A DNA stretch of 64,000 bases from Pseudogemmatithrix spongiicola (GTDB taxonomy: Bacteria > Gemmatimonadota > Gemmatimonadetes > Gemmatimonadales > Gemmatimonadaceae), in contig NZ_CP130613.1 in NCBI RefSeq assembly GCF_030623445.1, positions 1,736,001 through 1,800,000 on the forward strand. Reading direction: 5' to 3'. Below are positions 1 through 11,010 of this stretch, in pieces (within the stretch, counting starts at the first letter, position 1; each line of letters opens with the position of its first letter). Made by a program: the position numbers and the translations under genes. A model generated the notes under the pieces. It did no database searches. It saw nothing but the letters and a program-made list of their open reading frames with translations, and had not been told where the DNA came from.

Positions 1-1161
1 GGTCTGGGGCTCGATGGTCTGGCCGAGGCTGCCGGTCTCGCGGGCCGAGGAGACGGCGACCACGCCGAACTGCGCACCGCCCTCGAGACGGCCGGTGATC
101 TTCGCGGCGGCCTGGATGCGACTGAAGCGCGGATCGGAGGGCGCCGCGCGCAATTGCGGCGTGCGGCCCACGCGTCGCGTGTAGAAGATGCCTTCGCAGG
201 GCCCCTGGCAGCGGAAGAGGTTCACGCCCTCTTGGAAGAACGGCCGACGCTCGTCGAAGCGGATCTCGAACGCACTGAGATTCAGCACCGCGGGATCCAT
301 CTCGACTTGGCCGAAGTCGGGATTGATCGTCGCGTCGAGCGTGATGTTGTTCGTGAGCCCCGCCTTCAGGTCGAGGCCCGCGGTCTGCTGCTGCGGATTC
401 CGCCAGCCGCTGGGCGTGGGCTCGGTGACGTTCTTGCTGACCGCGTAGGGCATCACTTCGAGCCGCCGGTTGCGGCCGATGTCACGGATACCCACGAGGT
501 CGCCCAGCTGCGAGGCAAAGGTCTGCCGCGAGGGGCGATAGACCGGCCACGCATCGCGCTCGCCATAGCGGGCGACGTCGCGCCAGACGCCGAAGCCGAA
601 CACGTGCTCATCCTTCGGCGTAAACCGCAGTTGGCTGAACGGAATCGCGAACTCGGCGTTCCAGCCGTCCGCGTCGATGCTCGTCGCGGCGTCCCACACG
701 CCGTCCCAGGCGATGTCCTCCTGGACGTCACCATAGACGGTGGCGTCGCGCTTCACCCCGGCGGGGTTCACCATGAACTGCAGGGCGCTGCGACGGTCCC
801 GGAACCCGTCGATGACGACCTTGATCCACTCCGACGGTGTACGGATGTCGCGGCGGCTGAGTAGCGCGACGAGCGAGTCCGGTCGCGGATCGTAGGCCTT
901 CACGAAGACGTAGAGCACGCGGTCGTCGTAGGCGACACGGATACTCGTTCGGAATCGCGCCGGCCCCGCCTCCGTGGGCGTGAACTGATAGAACTCGTCT
1001 GTCTCCGGGGCGGTGGCCCAGACGCGTTCGGTGTCGCGGCCGTCGATGAGCATCGGCTCGTCGCTGCGTACGGCGCGCGCCTGCGCGCTGTTGGGATCGG
1101 AGGGTTGCGCCGCTGCCATGATCGGGAGCAGCAGCGCGACGCCAGCAAGGGAAAGTCGCAT
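1..1161 (-). CDS. DUF5916 / CBM9-like outer-membrane protein, 3' part cut by window edge
   Basis: The first 387 codons are present and the reading frame runs off the left edge. An N-terminal signal peptide (MRLSLAGVALLLPIMAAAQP) is followed by a family-9 carbohydrate-binding-like domain at about residues 30-200, with the segments FRTSIRVAYDDRVLYVFVKA and WNAEFAIPFSQLRF. The start of the DUF5916 region follows, with the motif ATINPDFGQVEMDP at about residues 280-295 and FEIRFDERRPFFQEG after it. Proteins of this layout are usually 700-900 residues and are thought to end in an outer-membrane barrel. The substrate is unknown. The start is ATG at 1161, transcribed away from the divergent histidine kinase. 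Confidence 0.85.
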   Translation of the reverse strand, partial: MRLSLAGVALLLPIMAAAQPSDPNSAQARAVRSDEPMLIDGRDTERVWATAPETDEFYQFTPTEAGPARFRTSIRVAYDDRVLYVFVKAYDPRPDSLVALLSRRDIRTPSEWIKVVIDGFRDRRSALQFMVNPAGVKRDATVYGDVQEDIAWDGVWDAATSIDADGWNAEFAIPFSQLRFTPKDEHVFGFGVWRDVARYGERDAWPVYRPSRQTFASQLGDLVGIRDIGRNRRLEVMPYAVSKNVTEPTPSGWRNPQQQTAGLDLKAGLTNNITLDATINPDFGQVEMDPAVLNLSAFEIRFDERRPFFQEGVNLFRCQGPCEGIFYTRRVGRTPQLRAAPSDPRFSRIQAAAKITGRLEGGAQFGVVAVSSARETGSLGQTIEPQT

Positions 1162-1274
1162 TCCGGGAAGGATCGGGTCGGAGTACCGCAGGGATGTCGC
1201 TCTTACGCGGGGGCGCCCCGGATTGTTTAGCCGGCACGTAGCCGGGGATTCCTCCGATACTCAAATGACCTATC

Positions 1275-2882
1275 TTGCGTTCTTCCCCCAAGCCCCCCGA
1301 CGTGGCCGATCCGCGCCCAACCCCTCCGCTGCACCCCGACGACCCGCAGATGTATCGCGACCTCGTGGAGTTCTCCCCCGAGGCTGCGTATGTCGTGGCC
1401 GACGGCCGCATCGTCTACGTCAACCCAGCGGCCATCCGGCTGTTCGCGGCGGAGGATGCCACCCAGCTCATTGGCTCGGAGATCCTCGCGCACATCCATC
1501 CCGACGACCATGCGCTCGCGTTGGCGCGTCGCAAGGCCGTGCTCACGTCCGGCGTCCCCGCCCCGATGGTCGAGATGCGCTTCGTGGCGCTCGATGGCCG
1601 CATCTTCGAAGTCGAGGTGCAGGCCACGCGTATCCTGCACGACGGACGTCCGGCCACCTACGCGGCGGCCCGCGACATCTCCGCGCGCAAGCGGCTCGAG
1701 GAACAGGTGCGAGAGTCGCAGAAGCTCGAGGCCGTGGGCCGACTCGCCGGCGGCATCGCGCACGACTTCAACAACACGCTCGCGGTGATCCTCGGACACA
1801 GCGAGATGCTGCTGGCGGACCTACCGGCGGATCACGCGATGCGCGACGAGTTGCAGGCCATCCACCGGGCCGCGCAGCACTCGGCCAGCCTCACGCGGCA
1901 GCTGCTCACCTACGCACGACGCCAGCCGATCGCGCCCCGCGCCCTCGACCTCAACACGGCGGTGCACGACACGCTGCGCATGCTGCGGCCGTTGCTCGGG
2001 GAGAACGTCACGCTGGATTGGGTCCCCGCGACCGAGTCCTGCCATGTCTTGATGGACCCGGCGCAACTCGACCAGATCCTCACGAACCTGTGCGCCAACG
2101 CGCGCGACGCGATCGACGATGTGGGCAGCCTGACGATCAGCACGCGGCTCGTCGAGCTCGACGAGGCAGCCGCGCGTCGCCTGCCGGACGGCCGCCCGGG
2201 CCCGTACGTGCTCCTCTCCTGCGCGGACAGCGGGCGCGGCGTGCCGCCCGAACTGCTCGACCGCATCTTCGAGCCCTTCTTCACGACCAAGCCGCAGGGG
2301 CGTGGTACGGGACTCGGCCTGTCCACCGTCTACGGCATCGTCCGCCAGCACCACGGGAGCATCGTCGTGGAGAGCATGCCGGGCGTCGGCACACGGTTCG
2401 ACCTGTACTTTCCGCGTCATGAACTCGAATCGGCGGCCGTCTCGGCAAGCGCGGCGACCGCCGTCGCTCCGACCGCGTCGGCACGGGTGCCCGCCTCGGC
2501 GACGGGTACGACCGTCCTGATCGTCGAAGATGAGGCGGCGGTGCTGCAGCTCACGCGCCGGGCCCTGGAGACGCAGGGCTATCGGGTGCTCGCCGCGGAA
2601 GGACCCACGGCCGCCTTGGAGCTCCTCACCTCGCATCCGGCGACGATTGACCTCCTGCTCACCGATGTGATGATGCCGGTCATGAGCGGACCGGACCTCG
2701 CGCGGCTGGTCCGCGCTGAGCGACCGGACATTCGGGTGCTGTTCATGTCGGGCTACAGCGCGGATCTGGTCGCGCGGCACGGACGCGCCGACGGCGACGC
2801 GACGCTGCTGAGCAAGCCGTTCACGCTCGCCGAGCTGTCGGCGAAGGTCCGCGAAGCCCTCGAGGCACGTAGCGCGGCCTAG
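1275..2882 (+). CDS. Hybrid sensor histidine kinase: PAS, HisKA, HATPase, receiver
   Basis: No membrane segment is visible, so this is a soluble sensor. Residues about 26-140 form a PAS domain ([17 protein letters not shown]). The phospho-acceptor box [20 protein letters not shown] lies near residues 155-175. The ATP-binding domain has an N box ([14 protein letters not shown]), [17 protein letters not shown] and [14 protein letters not shown]-terminal receiver (about 415-530) has [11 protein letters not shown], the phospho-acceptor Asp in LLLTDVMMP and the Lys in LLSKPF. The signal and the output partner are unknown. The start is uncertain: TTG at 1275 opens the frame, but GTG at 1302 or ATG at 1350 are equally plausible and all keep the PAS domain. 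Confidence 0.9.
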   Translation: MRSSPKPPDVADPRPTPPLHPDDPQMYRDLVEFSPEAAYVVADGRIVYVNPAAIRLFAAEDATQLIGSEILAHIHPDDHALALARRKAVLTSGVPAPMVEMRFVALDGRIFEVEVQATRILHDGRPATYAAARDISARKRLEEQVRESQKLEAVGRLAGGIAHDFNNTLAVILGHSEMLLADLPADHAMRDELQAIHRAAQHSASLTRQLLTYARRQPIAPRALDLNTAVHDTLRMLRPLLGENVTLDWVPATESCHVLMDPAQLDQILTNLCANARDAIDDVGSLTISTRLVELDEAAARRLPDGRPGPYVLLSCADSGRGVPPELLDRIFEPFFTTKPQGRGTGLGLSTVYGIVRQHHGSIVVESMPGVGTRFDLYFPRHELESAAVSASAATAVAPTASARVPASATGTTVLIVEDEAAVLQLTRRALETQGYRVLAAEGPTAALELLTSHPATIDLLLTDVMMPVMSGPDLARLVRAERPDIRVLFMSGYSADLVARHGRADGDATLLSKPFTLAELSAKVREALEARSAA

Positions 2883-2939
2883 GCCCGGTCGGCCGCCCCG
2901 GCCCTAGCCAAGCGCGCCGGCGCGTGGCAATCTCTGCGA

Positions 2940-3908
2940 ATGGCCACCGCAAAGAAGAAACGCGCCGCGAAGAAGTCCAAGAAGGCCGCCGCCGCCAAGA
3001 CGCGGGGCCTCGACGCCCGACGACTCGCCCCGACGGCGGCACCAACCGCCGTGAGCGCGCTCGCCGAGCGCATCGCCGATGATGGTGGCGACGTGTTGGC
3101 CACCTATCGGGACCCGCTGGGTGGCCGCTGGCAGCTGCTGGCGGCGCTACCGATTGACGCGGTCGCCCCCACACCGTACCAACGAGACCTCTCGGACACA
3201 CATGTCGCCAAGCTGGCCGATGCGGTCGACAAGCTCGACCGCTTTCTCGATCCGATCGTCGCGGTGCCGGCTCCCGACGGGGGCTACTGGACGCCGAACG
3301 GCAATCATCGGCTCGGCGCCATGCGGCAGCTCGGCGCGAAAGCCATCACGGCGTTGGTCGTGCCCGAGCCCGAGCTGGCGCACCGCATCCTCGCGCTGAA
3401 CACGGAGAAGGCCCACAACCTCCGCGAGCGCGCCCTCGAAGTGGCGCGCCTCGCCGATGCTTTGGCCGCCACGGACGACGCCGCGGAGAAGTCGTACGCT
3501 GATGTCTTCGAGGAGGCTCCGCTCATCACGCTGGGGCTCTGCTACATGGAGAACGGGCGCTTCTCCGGCGGCGCGTACCACCCGATCCTCAGGCGCTGCG
3601 ACCAGTTCCTCGGGGCCAAGCTCCCGGCCGCACTCGAGGAACGGCGGCGGCGCGCCGCGAAGCTGCTCGAGCTCAACGGATTCGTGAACGAGGCGGTCGC
3701 GGCGCTCAAGGCGAAGGGTCTCGAGAGCCCGTACCTGAAAGCCTTCGTGGTGGCCCGCATCAACCACCTGCGCTTCGTGAAGGACAAGCATCCGGACTTC
3801 GATAGCACCATCGACAAGATCCTCGGCGCCGCGCGGCGATTCAACGCCGGCAACATCAAGGCGGACCAGATCGCCCGCAGCGGTGGCCCTCCGACCTCCG
3901 ACGACTGA
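2940..3908 (+). CDS. ParB-like (ParB/Srx fold) protein with a Lys/Ala-rich N-terminal tail
   Basis: 322 residues. The first 23 residues are almost only Lys, Ala and Arg (MATAKKKRAAKKSKKAAAAK), like histone-H1-type DNA-binding tails. A ParB N-terminal domain follows at about residues 65-160, with the box PNGNHRLGAMRQLGAKAITA, which corresponds to the ParB GxHRxxA nucleotide-binding motif. The C-terminal half is helical and I cannot recognise the canonical ParB helix-turn-helix. No parA partner or parS site is visible nearby, so it is probably not the chromosome-partitioning ParB. It could act as a nuclease or nucleotide-binding regulator. It lies 57 bp after the histidine kinase and 23 bp before the next gene. 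Confidence 0.75.
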   Translation: MATAKKKRAAKKSKKAAAAKTRGLDARRLAPTAAPTAVSALAERIADDGGDVLATYRDPLGGRWQLLAALPIDAVAPTPYQRDLSDTHVAKLADAVDKLDRFLDPIVAVPAPDGGYWTPNGNHRLGAMRQLGAKAITALVVPEPELAHRILALNTEKAHNLRERALEVARLADALAATDDAAEKSYADVFEEAPLITLGLCYMENGRFSGGAYHPILRRCDQFLGAKLPAALEERRRRAAKLLELNGFVNEAVAALKAKGLESPYLKAFVVARINHLRFVKDKHPDFDSTIDKILGAARRFNAGNIKADQIARSGGPPTSDD

Positions 3909-3931
3909 TCGTTCCCTCACGTACGACCGAC

Positions 3932-5209
3932 ATGCCGACTCTCGCCAAGCGCCTGCTGCTCGCCCTGGCCGTCGCGGCCGTGCTCACCGCCGTCGTCGCG
4001 CCCATCCCGACCGTGCGGATGCACCGACGGTTCCTGCAGGCATCGCCGAACCCCGACGCGCGTCACCGCACGCTGCTCGACGCCGACGGCCGCGTGCCGA
4101 TGGCCGCGTGGCTCCCGGCGACGGACGCAACCGTAGAGCTGGCGGATGCCGGCCTCCTGCTGCGCCGGCTGTTCCCGTTCAACGCCGTCGGTGAGCAGCG
4201 CCCGTACGTGCGCGAGCTCGCTCCGCTGCCCATGCTCTGGGAATCGGCGAGCATGGACCCGACATTGTTCCGGGACGCCCGCGCGAGCGATAAGCCCACG
4301 GCCGCATTCGACCGCAGCCGTATCTTCCGTTCCGTCCAGCGGCGCCTGACGCCGGAGGAGCGTGCCTACGCGGCAAACGTCGCCGATGACTCGCTCTGGT
4401 TCGTGTTCGACCGAGTCGCCCATGCCGCGGCGGCGGACCTCGCGGCCGCGAGCTTCACGCAGCCGCTGCGCATGGAGGTGGCGCAATTCGAGATGCCGAT
4501 TCCGCGGATCTCGCGCGTCAGCGCCCTGTCCGACGGCGTCGCGATGCGCGCCGCGCTCTACGCCGCCGCGGGCCAGCGCGACAGCGCCGACGCCGTGATT
4601 GGCCGGCTGTATGCGGTCGGCATGCTCTTCCACCGCGAAGGCCTCAACACCATCGAAGGCTTGCTGGGCCACCGCACGGCGATGAACGCCGTCTCAATGC
4701 GCCGCGGCCTGCACGAGACACTGCCCCAGCCCCGCAGCGGCGCGGTGATCGCTGCGCTGGACAGTCTACAGGCGCGTGACTCGAGCGCCCGACGGCCCTC
4801 CCGCGCGATGTCCGTGGCGACCGGCGCGGAAGAGCCTGCGGCGGTCGACGCCATCCGCGCGGGCCTCATCCGCGCCGTCGCGGACCCCACCATCACGCGA
4901 GCGTACCGCCTCGAGGCACTCGCCCTGCTCAGCCTGAGTCCCTGTGCGACAGCGGGACGCTTGCTCTTCGGCCCAGGTGACGCCGTGACTGCCGCGCAGG
5001 CAGCTGCCATGCAGTCCCTGCCGCGGACGGCGGCCGAGAGCGCATACGTCGCGCTGCTCGTACACCAACTCGACTCCGCGCGATTCGAGGACGCCAGTCC
5101 CAGCGGCCTCGCGGGGGCGTTTCTCACCACCAATCGCGCGCTGTCCGCCATCACGTTCAATCCACGCTTGCGGACCTGCAGCGAGATCGCGGCAACCGTA
5201 GTCTTCTGA
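3932..5209 (+). CDS. Unknown protein with N-terminal signal or anchor
   Basis: 425 residues, not recognised. Residues 1-25 (MPTLAKRLLLALAVAAVLTA) form a signal peptide or signal anchor. The rest is Ala- and Arg-rich and looks helical, without obvious repeats or catalytic motifs. Two cysteines near the C-terminus (LSPCATAGRL and LRTCSEIAAT) could pair in the periplasm. It follows the ParB-like gene by 23 bp and converges with the OmpA-like gene across a 30-bp gap, so it probably ends a short operon. GC-rich third positions are normal for this region, so it is a real gene. Confidence 0.6.
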   Translation: MPTLAKRLLLALAVAAVLTAVVAPIPTVRMHRRFLQASPNPDARHRTLLDADGRVPMAAWLPATDATVELADAGLLLRRLFPFNAVGEQRPYVRELAPLPMLWESASMDPTLFRDARASDKPTAAFDRSRIFRSVQRRLTPEERAYAANVADDSLWFVFDRVAHAAAADLAAASFTQPLRMEVAQFEMPIPRISRVSALSDGVAMRAALYAAAGQRDSADAVIGRLYAVGMLFHREGLNTIEGLLGHRTAMNAVSMRRGLHETLPQPRSGAVIAALDSLQARDSSARRPSRAMSVATGAEEPAAVDAIRAGLIRAVADPTITRAYRLEALALLSLSPCATAGRLLFGPGDAVTAAQAAAMQSLPRTAAESAYVALLVHQLDSARFEDASPSGLAGAFLTTNRALSAITFNPRLRTCSEIAATVVF

Positions 5210-5239
5210 CGTCCGGCGGGCCCGGCGCGGCCCCGTCCG

Positions 5240-5908
5240 TCACTGGACGACGACGATCCGCAGCTCCACACGCCGGTTGGCATCGCGTCCCGCCGGCGTC
5301 GCATTGCTGGCAATCGGCCGTCGCGCGCCCATGCCGACGGCGAGCAAGCGTCCGGACGCCACGCCGCCGCCACGCAGCGCCTCCACGACCGCCAGCGCAC
5401 GCTGCTCCGAGAGCGACTGGTTCACGGCAGCCGCGCCTGAGTCATCCGTATGCCCGATGACCGTCACGACGCTCGCTTGATAGTCGCGCAGCACGCCGGC
5501 GATGGTCGCGAGATGCGCCCGCGCCTCCGGGGCGAGCCGTGCGCTGCCGACCGCGAATGACGCCGTCGCACCGAGGCGCATCGTGATCGCTTCCCGCGCA
5601 CGTTCGATCTGCAGGTCGGGGATGCGCAGCTGCCGGAACTTGGCCTCCTGCACGTCGATGTAGTACCCCACCTCGGCGGTCGACACGCGCTGGCCCGCCG
5701 AGACGAGGCCGAGGCGGCGCGCTGCGACGGCGGAGTCCATCTGCGACGCTTCGACGAGACCGGCGGGCCGCGACGCGCCGCGCGTCGATCCCGCGGATGC
5801 CGCTGCAGCGGACGTAGGGGCGGGCGACGGCGACTTCGCCAGGCCGAGGCGGCCGCAGCCGGACGCGATGAGTGCCGCGAGCGTGAGCGGAAGCAGCGCG
5901 ATCCGCAT
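5240..5908 (-). CDS. OmpA-family peptidoglycan-binding lipoprotein
   Basis: 222 residues. The N-terminus MRIALLPLTLAALIASGCGR has a lipobox ending in Cys18, so the mature protein should be lipid-anchored. A Ala/Ser-rich linker is followed by a helical section (about 70-115) and a C-terminal OmpA domain (about 115-220) with VIGHTDDSG, NQSLSEQRA, and GRDANRRVELRI, which hold the Asp and Arg residues that bind diaminopimelate in this family. ATG at 5908 overlaps the TAA of the EAL gene as TAATG, which fixes this start over upstream in-frame alternatives and suggests translational coupling. It is the last gene of the long minus-strand unit. Confidence 0.88.
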   Translation of the reverse strand: MRIALLPLTLAALIASGCGRLGLAKSPSPAPTSAAAASAGSTRGASRPAGLVEASQMDSAVAARRLGLVSAGQRVSTAEVGYYIDVQEAKFRQLRIPDLQIERAREAITMRLGATASFAVGSARLAPEARAHLATIAGVLRDYQASVVTVIGHTDDSGAAAVNQSLSEQRALAVVEALRGGGVASGRLLAVGMGARRPIASNATPAGRDANRRVELRIVVVQ

Positions 5909-7467
5909 TATGCGGAGGTTCCCTCGACGAAAGCCTGGAACTCGCGCGCGTCGACAGGGCGACTGTAGAGGAACCCTTGCACGAACTCCACCCCCTGATG
6001 GCGCAACCACGAGGCCTGCGCCTCCTCCTCGACGCCTTCGGCGACCATCCGGAGCTTCAACGAGCGGGCCATTTCAATAACATGCACTACGACGTGGCTG
6101 GTGGCTGCCCCCGTGCCGATGGCCTCGACGAAGGCCTTGTCAATCTTGAGCTGATCCAACGAGAAGCTCGCCAGGTACGCGAGGCTGGAATAGCCCGTCC
6201 CGAAGTCATCGACCGCCACGGCGTGGCCGCGCGCGCGGAACTCCGCGATCCGCGCGCGGGCGAGCTCCGTATCCACCAACGCGCGCTCGGTGATCTCGAG
6301 CTTGATTGCCGTCGGCGGCAGGCCGGCGGCCTCCAGCGCCCTCGGCAAGGCATCGATGAACCGCGGATCGTGCAGGTCCTGCGACCCGAGGTTCACGGCC
6401 AGCGCCAGCTCGGGCCGCGTCGCGAGCCAGGGCCCAAGCTCCCGCAACGCCTTGTGCAGCACGGCGAGCGTGAGATCGGTGATCAGTCCCTCCTTCTCGG
6501 CCAGCGCGACAAACACATCCGGCGGCACGCGCTCGTCACGCTCGGTGGTCCAGCGCGCGAGGACTTCCGCCCCGATGCACCGACCCGTTTCCAGGTCGAC
6601 GATGGGTTGGTAGACCGCGGCGATGCGATCTTTGGCGATGGCCTCGCGGAGCTGCGTCGTGCGGCTGAGGCGGTGCCGCGTATAGCGCAGCAGCACGTAG
6701 AGCCACAGTCCGAGCAGTCCGACGCCTAGCGCCGAGCCACCGAGGACGGCGCCGCGGTAACGGCTCCAGAACTGGCCCAGCGGCTCCACCGCGACGATGT
6801 CGATCGGCATCTCGCCCGGGCGCGAGAAGCGCGCAATCACACGCGCCCCCTCGCGATCCATCGTCAGGCCGACCGGGAGCGAGGCGGGATCCGGCAGCAC
6901 GGCCGTGTCGGGACGTGCCGTCAGGCGCAGGCCTTCCACCCAGAGGCCCGCCTGGCGACCCTCGAGCGGTCCGACATCGAGCAGCGCATGCGGGTCGAGC
7001 GCCACGTCGTGGTCGCCGAAACGCATCAGGAACAGCTGCACGCCACCCACGCGCGTGGCCGGCTTCGGCCACCAGGCAATCACGCCGGAATCATAAATGC
7101 GATCCGCCCTCGGCGGCCGAAGGCCCTCGCCGGCGAGGAAGCCGACGCCGCACAGGCGATCGGCGGCCCGCCAGTAGCCGATCGCGCGGATGTGCGGCCG
7201 CCCGATGGCCGCGTCCTGCAGCGCGGCGAGGTGCGCCGGACCGCAGCGGCGATGCGGCAGCTGCTCGAAGCCCTGCAGCAGCGTGCGTGCATCGAGGATC
7301 ATGGACTCGGCGCGCCCGCCCAGGGCTTCGGCCAGCGCCGCCACGGCGCGTTCGTCGGCGCCGACGGAACTGCGGTAGAGCATCGCGGTGAACACGGCCG
7401 CGAGCGCGACCACGCCAACGAGTCCGGTCAGCGCGACCCGGACGAGCGTGCCGTCGCGCGGCTTCAC
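5908..7467 (-). CDS. Membrane EAL-domain c-di-GMP phosphodiesterase (CSS-motif type)
   Basis: 519 residues. A first membrane helix (residues 9-30) and a second at about 240-260 bracket a periplasmic region with two cysteines (HRRCGPAHL, ADRLCGVGF), as in CSS-motif redox-sensing phosphodiesterases. The EAL domain (about 275-515) has GAEVLARW in place of EAL, then LAVNLGSQDL, IKLEITERAL, VAVDDFGTGYSSL, LKIDKAFV and AEGVEEEAQ, so the metal and catalytic residues are present and it should be active in degrading c-di-GMP. The start is GTG at 7467, which overlaps the upstream methyltransferase stop as GTGA. Longer in-frame starts only add sequence that shadows that gene. Confidence 0.88.
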   Translation of the reverse strand: MKPRDGTLVRVALTGLVGVVALAAVFTAMLYRSSVGADERAVAALAEALGGRAESMILDARTLLQGFEQLPHRRCGPAHLAALQDAAIGRPHIRAIGYWRAADRLCGVGFLAGEGLRPPRADRIYDSGVIAWWPKPATRVGGVQLFLMRFGDHDVALDPHALLDVGPLEGRQAGLWVEGLRLTARPDTAVLPDPASLPVGLTMDREGARVIARFSRPGEMPIDIVAVEPLGQFWSRYRGAVLGGSALGVGLLGLWLYVLLRYTRHRLSRTTQLREAIAKDRIAAVYQPIVDLETGRCIGAEVLARWTTERDERVPPDVFVALAEKEGLITDLTLAVLHKALRELGPWLATRPELALAVNLGSQDLHDPRFIDALPRALEAAGLPPTAIKLEITERALVDTELARARIAEFRARGHAVAVDDFGTGYSSLAYLASFSLDQLKIDKAFVEAIGTGAATSHVVVHVIEMARSLKLRMVAEGVEEEAQASWLRHQGVEFVQGFLYSRPVDAREFQAFVEGTSA

Positions 7468-8254
7468 CGCGGCGGTCCGCGCCGGGCGACGAGGAGCATC
7501 TCGTGTGAGCCGCGCGTCAGCGGGCCCTCGCGGAATCCGTCGTACACGCCGGTCACCGTGAGCCCGGCATCTTGCAGCAGCGCCTCGAGGTGCGTCGCCG
7601 TGTAGAGCCGGATGCGGTGCGTCCGCCGCTCCACCTTCCGACGCCGAGTCCACGTGGACTCGATGGTCAGGAAGCCACTGCGCGGGTCGAAGTGGCGATC
7701 CTGCCGCACCGCCGTACCCTCGGCCGTGGTCCACGCGTCGCCGCGCAGGAAGCGGTCGGTCAGCGCATCGCGATTGCCGCCCTGCCAGATGAAGACGCCG
7801 CCTCGCTTGAGCATCCGCGCCACCTGCTTGAGCACCCTGGCGTCGTCCGCCGGATCGTCAAAGAACCCGAAGCTCGTGAAGAGATTCACCACGCCGTCGA
7901 ATCGACGGGTCCAGCGCAGCGGCAAGCGGCGCATATCGCCGCGCGTGTAGCGCAGCGTCTTGCCTGTGCCGCGTGCCTTGGCGGCCTTGAGCATGTCACG
8001 CGAGTAGTCGAGGCCGTCCACGTTGAAGCCCGCCTCGGCCAACAGATGCGCGTGGCGGCCCTGCCCGCAGGCGAGGTCGAGCACGCGCGCCCCGTGCGGC
8101 AGCGCGAGCAACTCGGTGAGGCGCGCGACCTGACGGCGCTCCTCGATGAGGTCGAAGACCGGTGAGTACTCGTCGAGATAGCCCGCGTCGAAATACGAAC
8201 GCCACCAGTCCCCCGGTGGCGTCGTCCCAGCGCTGCCACGTGCGCCGCGGGCCA

Positions 8255-8255
<1 letters not shown>
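7464..8255 (-). CDS. Class I SAM-dependent methyltransferase
   Basis: 263 residues. The SAM-binding motif I is ARVLDLACGQGRHAHLLA at about residues 57-74, followed by VDGLDYSRDML (motif II acid) and an LRYTRGDMRRLPL segment. The FDGVVNLFTSFGFFDD stretch resembles post-motif I to motif II of the Methyltransf_25/11 group. The substrate cannot be told. The start overlaps the mutase stop as TGATG and the end overlaps the EAL start as GTGA, so it sits inside one operon. Confidence 0.85.
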
Positions 8256-9948
<1,693 letters not shown>

Positions 9949-9949
<1 letters not shown>

Positions 9950-11010
9950 CAGTCAGTCCCGGTCAGGGTTCCTGCCGCGACGGCCCGCTTGATCAGCGCC
10001 TCCGCCTCGGCGAGCGGCGTCGTCTCCCCGCGCTCCAGCGCGGGAATCCGGCCGTCCAGCCACTCGTTCACCGCGGCGTCGCGCCACAGCCGCGCGCGCA
10101 ACCGCTGTTCCACCGCTTCCACCACGCGCTCGCGCAACCGCGCGCGGCGCCGGCGCTGGAGCGTCCCACTGGCTTCAAGATACGCAAAGTGCCGTTCGAG
10201 GGCGTCCATGAACTCGGGGACGCCTTCTCCCGTGGCGCCGATCGTCCGCAGCACCGGCGGCGTCCAGGATTGCTCGTCGTTCGCCTTGGCGGCCTCGCGC
10301 GCGACCTTTGCCGGGTTCAGGCGCTTCAAGTCCACGCCGTGGTGTGCCGGCACGTCACGCATCGTCGCACCCGTGCGGAGGCCGAGCATCAACTCGATGT
10401 CGTTGCGCAGGCGATCTGCCCCAGGGCGGTCGGCCTTGTTGACGACGAACAGATCGGCAATCTCCATCACGCCCGCCTTGAGCGTCTGGATGGAATCGCC
10501 GCTCTCGGGGACGAGCACCACCGCGCTGGTATCCGCCAGCCGCGCGATATCGAGTTCGCTCTGGCCCACGCCAACGGTTTCGACGAGGATGCGATCCACC
10601 CCGGCGGCATCGAGCACGTCGCAGACCTCACGCGTGGCCGATGCGAGGCCGCCGAGCGACCCGCGCGTCGCCATCGACCGGATGAAGACGTTCTCGTGCA
10701 GCGCGACGCGCTCCATGCGCACGCGGTCGCCAAGCAGCGCACCGCCGGTGAACGGCGACGTCGGATCCACCGCCACCACGCCCACGCGCAGTCCCTGCGC
10801 CAGGTAGGCCTCGGCGAGCAAGGTCGTGAGCGTGGACTTCCCCGCTCCCGGCGGCCCCGTGATACCCACGCGCCGCGCCGTCCCCACCCGCGGGTGGCAG
10901 GCGGCGAGCAGAGCCTCCCAGCCGCGGCGCCGGTCCTCGATGATGCTGACCGCACGGGCCATCGCCACCTTGCGGCCGTTGAACAGGTCTGCCAGCAGCG
11001 TCTCGTTCAC
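9949..11010 (-). CDS. meaB: MeaB-type G-protein chaperone of B12-dependent acyl-CoA mutase
   Basis: 353 residues of the SIMIBI GTPase class. Walker A is [14 protein letters not shown] at about residues 48-61. [24 protein letters not shown] is the family switch region, followed by ETVGVGQSE and the guanine-specificity motif [13 protein letters not shown]. The C-terminal arm provides the dimer. MeaB proteins gate cobalamin loading and protect the mutase from inactivation, matching the mutase gene that follows. The start is GTG at 11010 and overlaps the upstream CorC-like gene as GTGA. Given the mutase active site, it may serve an isobutyryl-CoA rather than a methylmalonyl-CoA mutase. Confidence 0.92.

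Noticed and set aside
1248-1276. TATCTT box at 1271-1276 as the promoter of the histidine kinase
   Set aside because: No acceptable -35 partner lies 16-18 bp upstream, and the box would overlap one of the candidate start codons, so it is not a safe call.
5210-5239. GGGCC-N6-GGCCC hairpin between the convergent unknown gene and the OmpA-like gene as a terminator
   Set aside because: The stem is only 5 bp and there is no T-run; such short GC stems are expected by chance here.
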